Shown here: in pieces, positions 33,801 through 40,393 of the stretch
Layout of the letters: each line of letters begins with the position of its first letter
Numbering within the stretch: the stretch's first letter is position 1
Origin: CAYRDC01 sp964422925
Lineage (GTDB): Bacteria; Bacteroidota; Bacteroidia; Chitinophagales; S012-47
Assembly: GCA_964422925.1 (NCBI GenBank)
Contig: CAYRDC010000021.1
Location: 1 to 41,930 of the forward strand
DNA length: 41,930 nt
Direction of reading: 5' to 3'
Position numbers and translations under genes: made by a program
Notes under the pieces: generated by a model
Databases searched by the model: none
Seen by the model: the letters and a program-made list of their open reading frames with translations, nothing else
What the model was told of the DNA's origin: nothing

Positions 33801-34952
33801 GTGATATCCGGTGTCGGCCAGGGAAGGCGACCAGTTGAAATGTCCGGTGGTAGGATTGTTGCCGCTTACCGTATATGTGGCGCCATTTAATACCTGAGTA
33901 ATGTTGGAAGACAGAAATACCGAATCCAGAGCGTTATTATCATGGCCGATTACGTCAAAATCAATAGTCTCACCGGGGCAAGCCTTAATGGTTAAACTGT
34001 CAACCTGTACGCCACCCCCGGTCAGGTTCTGAATATAATTCGTATACGGGATGTCATTGGTGCAGTTGATGATAACCACCTGGATATCGCGCATGGTGGA
34101 ACCAATCAACTGTCCGTTGCGAAATTCCTGTACCAATATGGTGACCACGCAAACCTGTACCCCATTCGCAGTAAAACTAAACTGGCCGGTACTGCTCGAA
34201 AATGTAAATGGTGTGGTGGTTAATATGGGATTGAGCAGGCTGTAGCCCGCCCCTACGTTATGGGCTATAGGCAGGCCACCGGCTGTCATGGGATTGATCA
34301 TGGTGAAATACAGGGAATCTCCGTCCGGTTCCACTACCCCATGATTGTAATTGTACAGTTGATTGGCACAAATAAACGGAACCGGGAGTTCAGTGAATAT
34401 AGGAGAGTTATCGCACAGGCCATTCGTATTGTCGAGATGGGCTTCGATGTACATGCTTTGCGAACTGGGGTTTTGCAGGTTGGTTATAGCGGCATTGCGG
34501 CAGCAATGGGTCCAGCTGATCACCCAGTCGTTGCATTGGGAGGGAAAATGGAAAGTACCTTTGTAGGTATAAACCTGTACTCCGGGAAGCGGCCCATTAT
34601 GGCATGAACTGTAAATGATCTGTGACGGGCAAAGCGGTGACACTTCATAGCCGGAATTGGTAAGGTCCATCGTTAGGTTCATAGAAGTGCTGATACCGCA
34701 GGAAGCTGAAGAAATATTGATGCTGGCAGAGGTAGGAGCCGGTATGCCGGCACAATCGCGGTAAAATTTCAGCGTGATTTCATAATTGTTATTTCCCAGG
34801 CACCGATAGCTTAAATCAGCCCCCATAGCATGGCTGGCTTCCGCTTTTTGAGCCCAGCACAGCATGCCCAGCGTGAGCATAATGGCCCCATAGACCGGAA
34901 TAATTCTCATTAGCCGGGGGAAAATGCGCTGCAATCGATACCTTGAATGCAT
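30867..34952 (-). CDS. Large surface protein with Ig-like repeats and T9SS type B (gliding motility-associated) C-terminal domain
   Basis: This 1361-residue secreted protein starts with a signal peptide (IIPVYGAIMLTLGMLCWA; an in-frame ATG at 34910 would give a shorter n-region). The mature start SHAMGADLSYRCLGNNNYEI is typical of Bacteroidetes surface proteins. The middle has PKD/Ig-like modules that repeat patterns such as ANPLANPANTITYTV and TTTYTLTVTDANRCTSTDS. It also has two copies of a 180-residue beta domain, described separately. The end (APTAFSPNGDGLNDEY, FTIYNRWGQKIF, GTYIYLVRAHNY) is the CHU_C / type B sorting domain that targets T9SS cargo and often anchors it. Its likely role is adhesion or gliding at the cell surface. 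The genes around it do not explain its target. Confidence 0.92.
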   Translation of the reverse strand: MHSRYRLQRIFPRLMRIIPVYGAIMLTLGMLCWAQKAEASHAMGADLSYRCLGNNNYEITLKFYRDCAGIPAPTSASINISSASCGISTSMNLTMDLTNSGYEVSPLCPSQIIYSSCHNGPLPGVQVYTYKGTFHFPSQCNDWVISWTHCCRNAAITNLQNPSSQSMYIEAHLDNTNGLCDNSPIFTELPVPFICANQLYNYNHGVVEPDGDSLYFTMINPMTAGGLPIAHNVGAGYSLLNPILTTTPFTFSSSTGQFSFTANGVQVCVVTILVQEFRNGQLIGSTMRDIQVVIINCTNDIPYTNYIQNLTGGGVQVDSLTIKACPGETIDFDVIGHDNNALDSVFLSSNITQVLNGATYTVSGNNPTTGHFNWSPSLADTGYHFFIVTVKDNACPMVGQQTYAFIIIVDQTIKTSGDVKYCVAGGPQKLSVYGGSHFTWTPTTGIVGAAPDSSWILVAPTQSTVYHVLSNCNVDDSITVTVVPSFSHSISPGDTICKFESSQILVWADSSNAPYTWQWNPSDSLDTPNGPNPMATPLTTTTYKIKITSKDGCVVRDSTTIVVQGEVPRIAIKSPGTFVCPEDSLPLEVFSTPGECAPNTGTCSGNSITKSIGAGTGSTGLPTPFEGAFEDSRMQILYRAGELHSAGLEGGTITALAFKVANKMSSLPYNNFTISIGCTDMDTLPKQFTSGLYPVFGPKTISTTSGWNNFGLDLPYDWDGYSNLLIEICFDNSAWSDDDDVYFTPTTYNSVVYDFFDNTLGCSLVNATQSADRPDMRFTVCSKTLAGININWTPAYGLSDPNSPNPVVSGITAPVHYTVTADNNGCIGTADIIIDVDTTKISVTPDTFLCNPAPVQLNAQAFGYPPPLSLNCGTNGTLVSGTPVTYELGGGTISSPASMFPGNSEDMQFQILYTAQELQALGMTSGVITEYAFELATKNSSVPVENFSIYMGCTSDNTLNVFSWESAPYLVYSNTAYNTVSGWNTFTLTNPFDWDGSSNLVVQICWDNPNGSPLNSTDNLKTHSTPFNSMVRNYGTGQSGCNFSTPQFIYNQRVNSRFTITPPPPGSFQFIWAPATGLNDPAVANPLANPANTITYTVSTTSASGCTIRDSVTIAIDNFTPAISTDTAICLGDTARLHASGGVVYQWSPPADLSDPTAASPWASPAVTTIYTVTVTDAAGCSSVLNTTVTVNNLPNADAGQSDTIFIGQSIQLNGSGGMLYLWTPSGSLDNPLVANPMANPLQTTTYTLTVTDANRCTSTDSVTIVVIEEKGIIAPTAFSPNGDGLNDEYRIILTGGLLLDEFTIYNRWGQKIFTTTDPNTGWNGYYKGQLQEIGTYIYLVRAHNYLNEEVSKKGNLTLIR
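31760..32305 (-). repeat. Internal domain copy 2 of the type B surface protein
   Basis: About 180 residues beginning near TYELGGGTISS, with ILYTAQELQALGM, YAFELATKNSSVPVENFSIY, TVSGWNTFTLTNPFDWDG and VNSRFTI. It is a diverged copy of the domain encoded at about 32600-33125, with matching landmarks in the same order. Confidence 0.75.
32600..33125 (-). repeat. Internal domain copy 1 of the type B surface protein
   Basis: About 175 residues beginning near IGAGTGSTG, with QILYRAGELHSAGLEGG, KVANKMSSLPYNNFTISIG, TTSGWNNFGLDLPYDWDG and RPDMRFTV. It aligns by eye with copy 2. Such domains recur in other Bacteroidetes surface proteins next to Ig-like repeats. Confidence 0.75.
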
Positions 34953-35033
34953 TTGGCAATAAGACTAAAAAAGCACTTTTTTCGTAGTTGCTGAGTAGTA
35001 AGCCTTTGCTAAATTAAGAAATTCAAAAAGCAT

Positions 35034-36035
35034 TCAGGGAAGTTTTAACATTTGGCGGGCCGCAGCGGCTATTTCTACTTCATCGTGGGCATTCATACAC
35101 AGGAAATGCTTTTTGGGACAGCGTTGATGCCCGAGTTTGGAACAGGGTCGGCACCGCAGGCCCGTTATTTCAAATCTTTTTTCAAGTTCTAGGCCCGCCT
35201 CTTTACTTCCATACCAAGGGTACATACCGAAAGCCGGCACCGTATTGCCCCAGATGCTGATGATCTTTTTCCGGAAGGCCGTGGCGATATGCATCATGCC
35301 GGTATCGTGGGTGATCACCAGCTTCGATTCCCGGATCAGGAAAGCGGATTCGTGGAGTGTCAGCTTGCTGCAAAGATTCAGTACATGCGGCCCGGCCCCG
35401 TGCGCTATCTTCTGTCCGGCCCCGGCATCCTCCGGTCCGCCAATCAATACCACAGGCAGGCTGAGTTCACGGCAGATTTCTGTTATTTTTTCATCAGGCA
35501 ATTTTTTGGTGGCAAACTTGCCTCCAATGGCAAAAACGATGAATGGTTTTTTTTGCAGGGGTTTCATTTCTTCAGGCCATGCCATGGCAGGCGGCAAAAA
35601 ATAATCCGGCCCCAGCCCATCGGACCGGATACCCGGTTTTTTTGCGGCCTCGAAATACCGTTCCACCACATGGAGATTCGGCAGCCGGTTCCATTTAAAA
35701 TTAACCAGCAACCATTTTTTCAGATTTAGCTTAGGGAAGGAAGCAGCGGGCCGGCCAAGAGACATTTTAACCCGCAGGCTGCGCAGGTTGTGATGCAGGT
35801 CAATGATAAAATCATAGCGTTGCTTTCGAAGCTCCGGCAGCATTTCCTTTAAGGAGCCTTTCATAAGAAATAAGCGGTCGATGTGAGGATTGTGCTCCAG
35901 CAACGGAGCGTAAGCCGCTTTGGTAACGTAATGGACCTCCGCGCCCGGCAATTGTTGTTTCAGGCAACGCACGACAGGGGTCGTCAACAGAATGTCACCT
36001 ATTGAACTGAAACGGATGACGAGTATCTTTCGCAT
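35034..36035 (-). CDS. Glycosyltransferase family 9 (heptosyltransferase-like)
   Basis: This 333-residue enzyme belongs to GT9, which adds heptose or related sugars to lipopolysaccharide. It opens with ILVIRFSSIGDILLTTPVVR, the family's N-terminal motif, and has PFIVFAIGGKFATKKLP at the start of the second Rossmann half. The donor-binding signature is VITHDTGMMHIATAFRKKIISIWG. The C-terminus carries a cysteine cluster in CRPCSKLGHQRCPKKHFLCM, seen in Bacteroidetes members and possibly metal-binding. The start is the ATG before RKILVIRF; an earlier in-frame ATG adds six residues. It lies upstream of the type B surface protein gene with an 81-base gap and may not share its transcript. Confidence 0.9.
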   Translation of the reverse strand: MRKILVIRFSSIGDILLTTPVVRCLKQQLPGAEVHYVTKAAYAPLLEHNPHIDRLFLMKGSLKEMLPELRKQRYDFIIDLHHNLRSLRVKMSLGRPAASFPKLNLKKWLLVNFKWNRLPNLHVVERYFEAAKKPGIRSDGLGPDYFLPPAMAWPEEMKPLQKKPFIVFAIGGKFATKKLPDEKITEICRELSLPVVLIGGPEDAGAGQKIAHGAGPHVLNLCSKLTLHESAFLIRESKLVITHDTGMMHIATAFRKKIISIWGNTVPAFGMYPWYGSKEAGLELEKRFEITGLRCRPCSKLGHQRCPKKHFLCMNAHDEVEIAAAARQMLKLP

Positions 36036-36125
36036 ACTTCTTTTACAAAACAAGCGAAAATCGCTGCGCTCTGCAAAACGGGCCGGCTGTGCCGGAATTT
36101 TGTAATTTTATTTATGCGGTAAGAG

Positions 36126-36157
36126 TTGCAAATAACCGCCCTTGGTACGTAATTTTG
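36126..36157 (+). promoter_or_regulatory. marC promoter candidate
   Basis: GTTG (near 36125-36128) and TAATTTTG (36150-36157) with 21 bases between. The -7 box is a full match to TAnnTTTG; the -33 match is weak. The 14-base core ACGTAATTTTGCGC around it is identical to that before miaE. Confidence 0.5.
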
Positions 36158-36179
36158 CGCGCTCAAATTTTGTAAAGCT

Positions 36180-36764
36180 ATGACCCTGCATTTTTCCTGG
36201 TCTGAAATTCTCTCGGTTACCCTCGTTTTGTTTGCGGTTATTGACATATTGGGTTCCATCCCCATCATCATAACCCTGCGGGCAAAAGCCGGAAAAATCC
36301 AAAGCCTGCAAGCCACGCTGGTTTCCGGGGCCATTATGGTCCTGTTTTTGTTCCTGGGCGAACAGATTTTATATCTGTTCGGGCTGGACCTGGGTTCTTT
36401 TGCGTTGGCGGGGTCTTTTATCATTTTTCTGATTGCTTTGGAAATGATCTTAGGGGTCACCATTTTCAAACCTGATCCGGATGAAGCCACGACCGGTAGC
36501 GTGGTGCCGCTTGCTTTTCCGTTAATCGCTGGCGCTGGTACGCTAACCACTTTACTTTCAGTCAGGGCAGCCTATGCTGTAGAAAATATCATTGTTGGAA
36601 TCCTGATTAACCTCCTGTTTGTTTACCTTGTTCTGAAGACCGTTCCATGGATTGAAAAACGCCTCGGCCGGAATGGCACGGCTATCCTGAGGCGTGTGTT
36701 TGGCATTATCCTGCTTTCCATAGCCATTAAGCTCTTCAAAACAAATATTGCCATCCTGGCATAA
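36180..36764 (+). CDS. MarC family integral membrane protein
   Basis: This 194-residue protein has six predicted membrane segments. It opens with LSVTLVLFAVIDILGSIPIIITL, which carries the MarC-type D-x-x-G-x-x-P motif. It then has VSGAIMVLFLFLGEQILYLFGL, FALAGSFIIFLIALEMILGV, PLAFPLIAGAGTLTTLL, IIVGILINLLFVYLVL and RRVFGIILLSIAIKLF. Despite an old link to multiple antibiotic resistance, MarC/YhgN/YchE proteins have no settled function. Here the gene stands alone on the plus strand and ends 3 bases from the convergent carbonic-anhydrase remnant. Confidence 0.94.
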   Translation: MTLHFSWSEILSVTLVLFAVIDILGSIPIIITLRAKAGKIQSLQATLVSGAIMVLFLFLGEQILYLFGLDLGSFALAGSFIIFLIALEMILGVTIFKPDPDEATTGSVVPLAFPLIAGAGTLTTLLSVRAAYAVENIIVGILINLLFVYLVLKTVPWIEKRLGRNGTAILRRVFGIILLSIAIKLFKTNIAILA

Positions 36765-36767
36765 GCC

Positions 36768-37307
36768 TTACCGGGCAGCGTTCAGGTAGTTTTTGGCCTC
36801 ATCGAGGTAATGCTGAACACCACCGGATGCCCGTTCCAGCATTTCCGGGGTCACTTTGCCTTTGATTTTTGCCGGAATGCCCAGTACCAGCGAGTAATCC
36901 GGGATTTCCATGCCTTCCGTCAGCAGCGCGTGAGACCCTATAATGCAGTAATTGCCAATGCGCACACCGTTCATTACAGTGGCCCGCATGCCCACCAGGT
37001 TATGATTGCCGATAGTTGCCCCGTGAATAATCACTCCGTGACCGATCACATTATCATGCCCGATGATAACCGGGAATCCGCGGTCGATATGCATAATGAT
37101 CCCATCCTGGATATTGGTCCTTGGCCCGATCCATATTTCATCAAAATCTGCCCGGATCACGGTATGATACCAAACAGAAACATCGTCTTAGAGCGTTACC
37201 CGGCCAATGACAGTCGCATTGTGGGCTATGAATACATTACGGCCTCTTTTTACCTGCCCGGAAAGCCGGGAATAGTAAAGGTTTTCCATAGGACTTTTAG
37301 GGTTCAT
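36768..37307 (-). pseudogene. Gamma-carbonic anhydrase-like / hexapeptide-repeat protein gene with an in-frame stop
   Basis: Read from the ATG at 37307 (or 37289), the frame gives a protein of about 179 codons that matches a full gamma-carbonic-anhydrase-like (YrdA/PaaY type) protein. The exception is codon 40, which is TAA (37190-37188). The residues before and after it (FIAHNATVIGRVTL, stop, DDVSVWYHTVIRADFDEIWI) align smoothly with the family. The rest has the left-handed beta-helix repeats and the three candidate metal histidines (IIMHID and IGHGVIIHG). A shorter product could start at GTG 37160, but it would lack the first turns of the helix. It is either a recent pseudogene or a sequencing error. 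The 5' end overlaps the upstream dehydrogenase gene or lies 7 bases after it. Confidence 0.8.
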
Positions 37308-38409
37308 AGTAAATGCGGTATATTTTTCCGGAATAATCGTCTGAAACCAGCAGGGAGCCATCGGGCATTACCAGGAGGTCGACCGGACGGCCCAGTTTTT
37401 TCCGCCCGTTTAACCATCCGGTGGCAAACGGTTTATAAGAAACAACCTGGTTCCGGTTGTTAAGCCTCACCAGGGTAATACGATAACCAACCGGGGTGGT
37501 ACGGTTCCAGGATCCATGCTCCGCGATGAAAATCTGGTTCCGGTATTCTTCAGGGAACATATGGTCTGTGTAAAAGCGCATGCCCAGCGGGGCTACATGG
37601 GCTCCGAGTTGGCATACCGGAGGGGTGAACTCCTCACAATTCCGGTTCTTCCCATATTCAGGGTCCGGGATATCGCCTACATGGCAGAAGGGATAGCCGA
37701 AATGAAGCCCTTTGCGGGGGGCATGGTTCAACTCATCGGGCGGCCGGTTGTCGCCCATCCAGTCGCGCCCGTTGTCGGTAAACCACAGCTCACCGGTTCC
37801 GGGCTGCCAGTCGAACCCAACGCTGTTCCGGATGCCTTTGGCGAAAATTTCCAGCCCGGTTCCGTCCGGGTTGATCCGGGTAATGGTGGCAAAAAGGCTG
37901 TCACTGCTAAGGCATATATTGCAGGGAGCCCCCACCGGTACATACAGCTTCCCGTCCGGGCCAAACCGGATGAATTTCCATCCGTGATGGGTTTCCGAAG
38001 GATAACCGCTGAAAATCACCTCCGGGGCCGGAGGGTTATTCAGTCGGCTTTCAATGTTCCGGAAAACCAGGATACGGTTTATCTCTGCCACGTATAGGTC
38101 TCCGTTCCGGAAAGCCACTCCGTTTGGCATATTCAGCCTGCTGGCCAGCACGAATAACGTATCCGCCTTTTGGTCATGGTCTTTGTCAACCAGGGCGTAT
38201 ACCTTGCCGGCAGACCGTGTACCCACGAAAACGGTTCCCTCGCTTCCCAGGGCCAGCGAGCGGGCATTTTCCACGTCATCGGCATAAATGGCTATACGAA
38301 ACCCGGGCGGCAATTGAATAAACGGCAGGTCATCCGGTTGCGCCTGTCCGTGGCATGCTGTCTGGAACAAAACGAAGATATACAGTAGATGGGCTTTCAG
38401 GTATTTCAT
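37297..38409 (-). CDS. Sorbosone/PQQ-type glucose dehydrogenase-like beta-propeller protein
   Basis: This 370-residue exported protein has a signal peptide (LLYIFVLFQTAC; lipobox-like but poor at position -3). A six-bladed soluble-glucose-dehydrogenase-like propeller follows. Family motifs include PPGFRIAIYADDVENARSLAL, DGKLYVPVGAPCN, GIRNSVGFDWQPGTGELWFTDNGRDW and GWLNGRKKLGRPVDLLVMPDGS. Similar proteins oxidise sugars with PQQ, but many Bacteroidetes homologues have no known substrate, and PQQ synthesis genes are absent from this window. It is a minus-strand gene just upstream of the broken carbonic-anhydrase gene and divergent from miaE. Confidence 0.88.
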   Translation of the reverse strand: MKYLKAHLLYIFVLFQTACHGQAQPDDLPFIQLPPGFRIAIYADDVENARSLALGSEGTVFVGTRSAGKVYALVDKDHDQKADTLFVLASRLNMPNGVAFRNGDLYVAEINRILVFRNIESRLNNPPAPEVIFSGYPSETHHGWKFIRFGPDGKLYVPVGAPCNICLSSDSLFATITRINPDGTGLEIFAKGIRNSVGFDWQPGTGELWFTDNGRDWMGDNRPPDELNHAPRKGLHFGYPFCHVGDIPDPEYGKNRNCEEFTPPVCQLGAHVAPLGMRFYTDHMFPEEYRNQIFIAEHGSWNRTTPVGYRITLVRLNNRNQVVSYKPFATGWLNGRKKLGRPVDLLVMPDGSLLVSDDYSGKIYRIYYEP

Positions 38410-38470
38410 GGAAGGGCGATGATTTCAGGATAAAGATAAAAGGTTTTAACGGGGCTGACAGGGGAAAACG

Positions 38471-38478
38471 TAATTTTG
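38471..38478 (+). promoter_or_regulatory. Candidate -7 element for miaE
   Basis: TAATTTTG, embedded in the 14-base core ACGTAATTTTGCGC that also precedes marC, lies 17 bases before the miaE ATG at 38496. A proper -33 box is not evident. Confidence 0.45.
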
Positions 38479-38495
38479 CGCAAAAGCAAAACGGG

Positions 38496-39077
38496 ATGCT
38501 GGGATTGAAACTGCCAACCGATCCGAGATGGGTGAACCTGGCTGAGAAGAGCCTGGAGGAGATTCTTACGGATCATGCGTATTGTGAGCAAAAAGCCACC
38601 TCTACCTGCATTTCCCTTGTCCAGGGATACCCTGAAAAACCGGAGTTGGTGGAAAGAGTAAGCCCTATAGTAAGCGAGGAATGGAGTCACTTCAGGATGG
38701 TATTGGCCGAAATGAAAAAACGCGGGCTTGCCCTGGGCCGTCAGCGGAAAGACCGCTATGTGGAGCTTTTGCAAAAAGGGCGCCCAAAAGGCGGCAGCCG
38801 GGACGAACAACTGGTAGAAAAATTATTCATCGCGGCACTGATTGAAGCCCGGAGTTGTGAGCGATTTCGCTTGTTGTCTGAACAACTGAAAGACGCGGAA
38901 TTACGGGAATTCTACCGGAAATTCATGGTTTCCGAGGCAGGGCATTATCACATGTTCCTGGAGCTGGCCCGCTTGTATGCCCCGCTTGGATACACTGACC
39001 AGCGCTGGAACTGGTGGCTTTCCTATGAAGCCTCTATCATGAAAGAGCTGGAGCCAAGGGGAGACCGCGTGCATTGA
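38496..39077 (+). CDS. miaE: tRNA 2-methylthio-N6-isopentenyladenosine-37 hydroxylase
   Basis: This 193-residue diiron enzyme hydroxylates the isopentenyl group of ms2i6A37 in tRNA, downstream of MiaA (also in this window) and MiaB. The four-helix diiron ligand set is visible as EEILTDHAYCEQKA, SEEWSHF (E-x-x-H), EARSCERF and SEAGHYHMF (E-x-x-H). Length is that of the family. The ATG before LGLKLPTDPRW is used, because a longer reading would begin inside the divergent dehydrogenase gene. The gene is divergent from the sorbosone-type dehydrogenase and convergent with queG. Confidence 0.94.
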   Translation: MLGLKLPTDPRWVNLAEKSLEEILTDHAYCEQKATSTCISLVQGYPEKPELVERVSPIVSEEWSHFRMVLAEMKKRGLALGRQRKDRYVELLQKGRPKGGSRDEQLVEKLFIAALIEARSCERFRLLSEQLKDAELREFYRKFMVSEAGHYHMFLELARLYAPLGYTDQRWNWWLSYEASIMKELEPRGDRVH

Positions 39078-39128
39078 TCCTCCTCTGCGCGTAAATTTCA
39101 TGGAGTGAGCCATAAAAACTCAGAGCGT

Positions 39129-40094
39129 TTATTCCGGAGTCTTTGCTGGTTTCCCCGGTGGGCCGGAGGACGCGGCAAAGCGGATATTCCGTTTCAATCC
39201 TTCAAAGCCGGTTCGCTGAACAGCAGATTTGCTAAACAATTCGTTGAATTTTTCGCGGGTAAGATGTTCCCAGTCGTCCCGGGTCATTTCCAGAAGATCC
39301 GGGGCCGGGTGAAATGAAGGCTCATCATGCGGTTGGGCAAACCGGTTCCAAGGGCATACTTCCTGGCATATATCGCAGCCGAATATCCAGCTCCCGGTTT
39401 TTCCGGCAAAGGATTCCGGCAGCTCTTTATCGCGCAGCTCAATGGTTAAGTAAGAAATACATTTGCGCGCATCGAGCAGGTAAGGCTCCACGATAGCTTG
39501 AGTGGGGCAGGCTTCTATGCAGCGCGTACAGGTACCGCAATGGTCGGTGGCTGGCGGGTCGGGGGGCAGTTCCAGGTCGATAATGATCTCAGCCAGGAAA
39601 AAATAGCTTCCCGCTTTTTTGGTAATCATATTGGTGTGTTTTCCCATCCAGCCCAAGCCGCTTTGCACAGCCCATGCTTTTTCAAGCACCGGGGCCGAAT
39701 CCACAAAAACGCGGCCGGTGACATCCCCCGCTTCCTGCCGTATGAAATCAAGTAAGCCGAATAATTTTTTCTTCAGAACCTTGTGGTAATCATCCCCCCA
39801 GGCATAGGTTGAAATCCTGAAAGATTCTTCAGGTAATTCACGGGGTGGCTGATAATAGTTAAAGGAAAAGCTGATAACCGACCGGGCCCCAGGGACGAGT
39901 TTTGTCGGGTCAACCCTTTTTTCAAAGTGATTGGCCATGTACTGCATTTTGCCATGCATACCGCTGTTTAACCATTTTTCCAGCTTCCGGGCCGCATCCT
40001 CGAGTTTCCCGGCCCTGGCTACCCTTATCGCGGAGAAACCAAGCTCAGCAGCCTTTTTGGCAAGCTTTTCTTTAAGATGTTCGAGACCAGACAT
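39129..40094 (-). CDS. queG: Epoxyqueuosine reductase
   Basis: This 321-residue cobalamin- and Fe-S-dependent enzyme reduces epoxyqueuosine to queuosine at tRNA position 34, the last step of queuosine synthesis. The N-terminal domain (DUF1730 type) has GKMQYMANHFEKRVDPTKL and YAWGDDYHKVLKKKL. The ferredoxin-like domain has two 4Fe-4S motifs: CGTCTRCIEACPTQAI, and GCDICQEVCPWNRF with an extra cysteine in ARKCISYL. Length fits short QueG forms that lack the C-terminal HEAT repeats. It is convergent with miaE. A TAATTTTG box stands 7 bases before the ATG. Confidence 0.96.
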   Translation of the reverse strand: MSGLEHLKEKLAKKAAELGFSAIRVARAGKLEDAARKLEKWLNSGMHGKMQYMANHFEKRVDPTKLVPGARSVISFSFNYYQPPRELPEESFRISTYAWGDDYHKVLKKKLFGLLDFIRQEAGDVTGRVFVDSAPVLEKAWAVQSGLGWMGKHTNMITKKAGSYFFLAEIIIDLELPPDPPATDHCGTCTRCIEACPTQAIVEPYLLDARKCISYLTIELRDKELPESFAGKTGSWIFGCDICQEVCPWNRFAQPHDEPSFHPAPDLLEMTRDDWEHLTREKFNELFSKSAVQRTGFEGLKRNIRFAASSGPPGKPAKTPE

Positions 40095-40393
40095 AATGTT
40101 TCAAAATTAACAGGAACAAATCATTAAATTTTTTGGTGGTAGATCATAGAGTTACTTCCTGTATTAAATGTTGAGAAGTACTCATTTTCAGGCGGTTTCA
40201 GAAAAACAGATGATCCGTACCAAAAATATATAGGTGCTTGAAAAAGTTATAATAGTGTAACAATTACACGTAATATTCGTAAGTGCCGAACGCATGAAAA
40301 GACTGCTGGAATACAATTCATTCAATTTCATGCAAGGCAGCATCTCACCTGATTTATAAACCCCTGTTTAATAGCAGGTAAAAAATTTAGGTC
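40095..40393. other. A/T-rich gene-free interval
   Basis: About 299 bases between divergent queG and the last gene. The left end holds the queG -7 candidate (40102-40109). I see no tRNA, clear terminator or repeat in the rest, and no full TTTG-N19-TAnnTTTG promoter for the plus strand. A 21-codon frame at 40294-40359 lacks support. Confidence 0.4.
40102..40109 (-). promoter_or_regulatory. Candidate -7 element for queG
   Basis: On the minus strand TAATTTTG (40109-40102) is a full match to TAnnTTTG, 7 bases before the queG ATG. This predicts a leader of a few bases at most. No -33 box is present at the usual distance. Confidence 0.4.

Noticed and set aside
40294..40359. A 21-codon frame upstream of the last gene
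   Set aside because: It has no ribosome-binding site, promoter or recognisable product and lies in an A/T-rich spacer.
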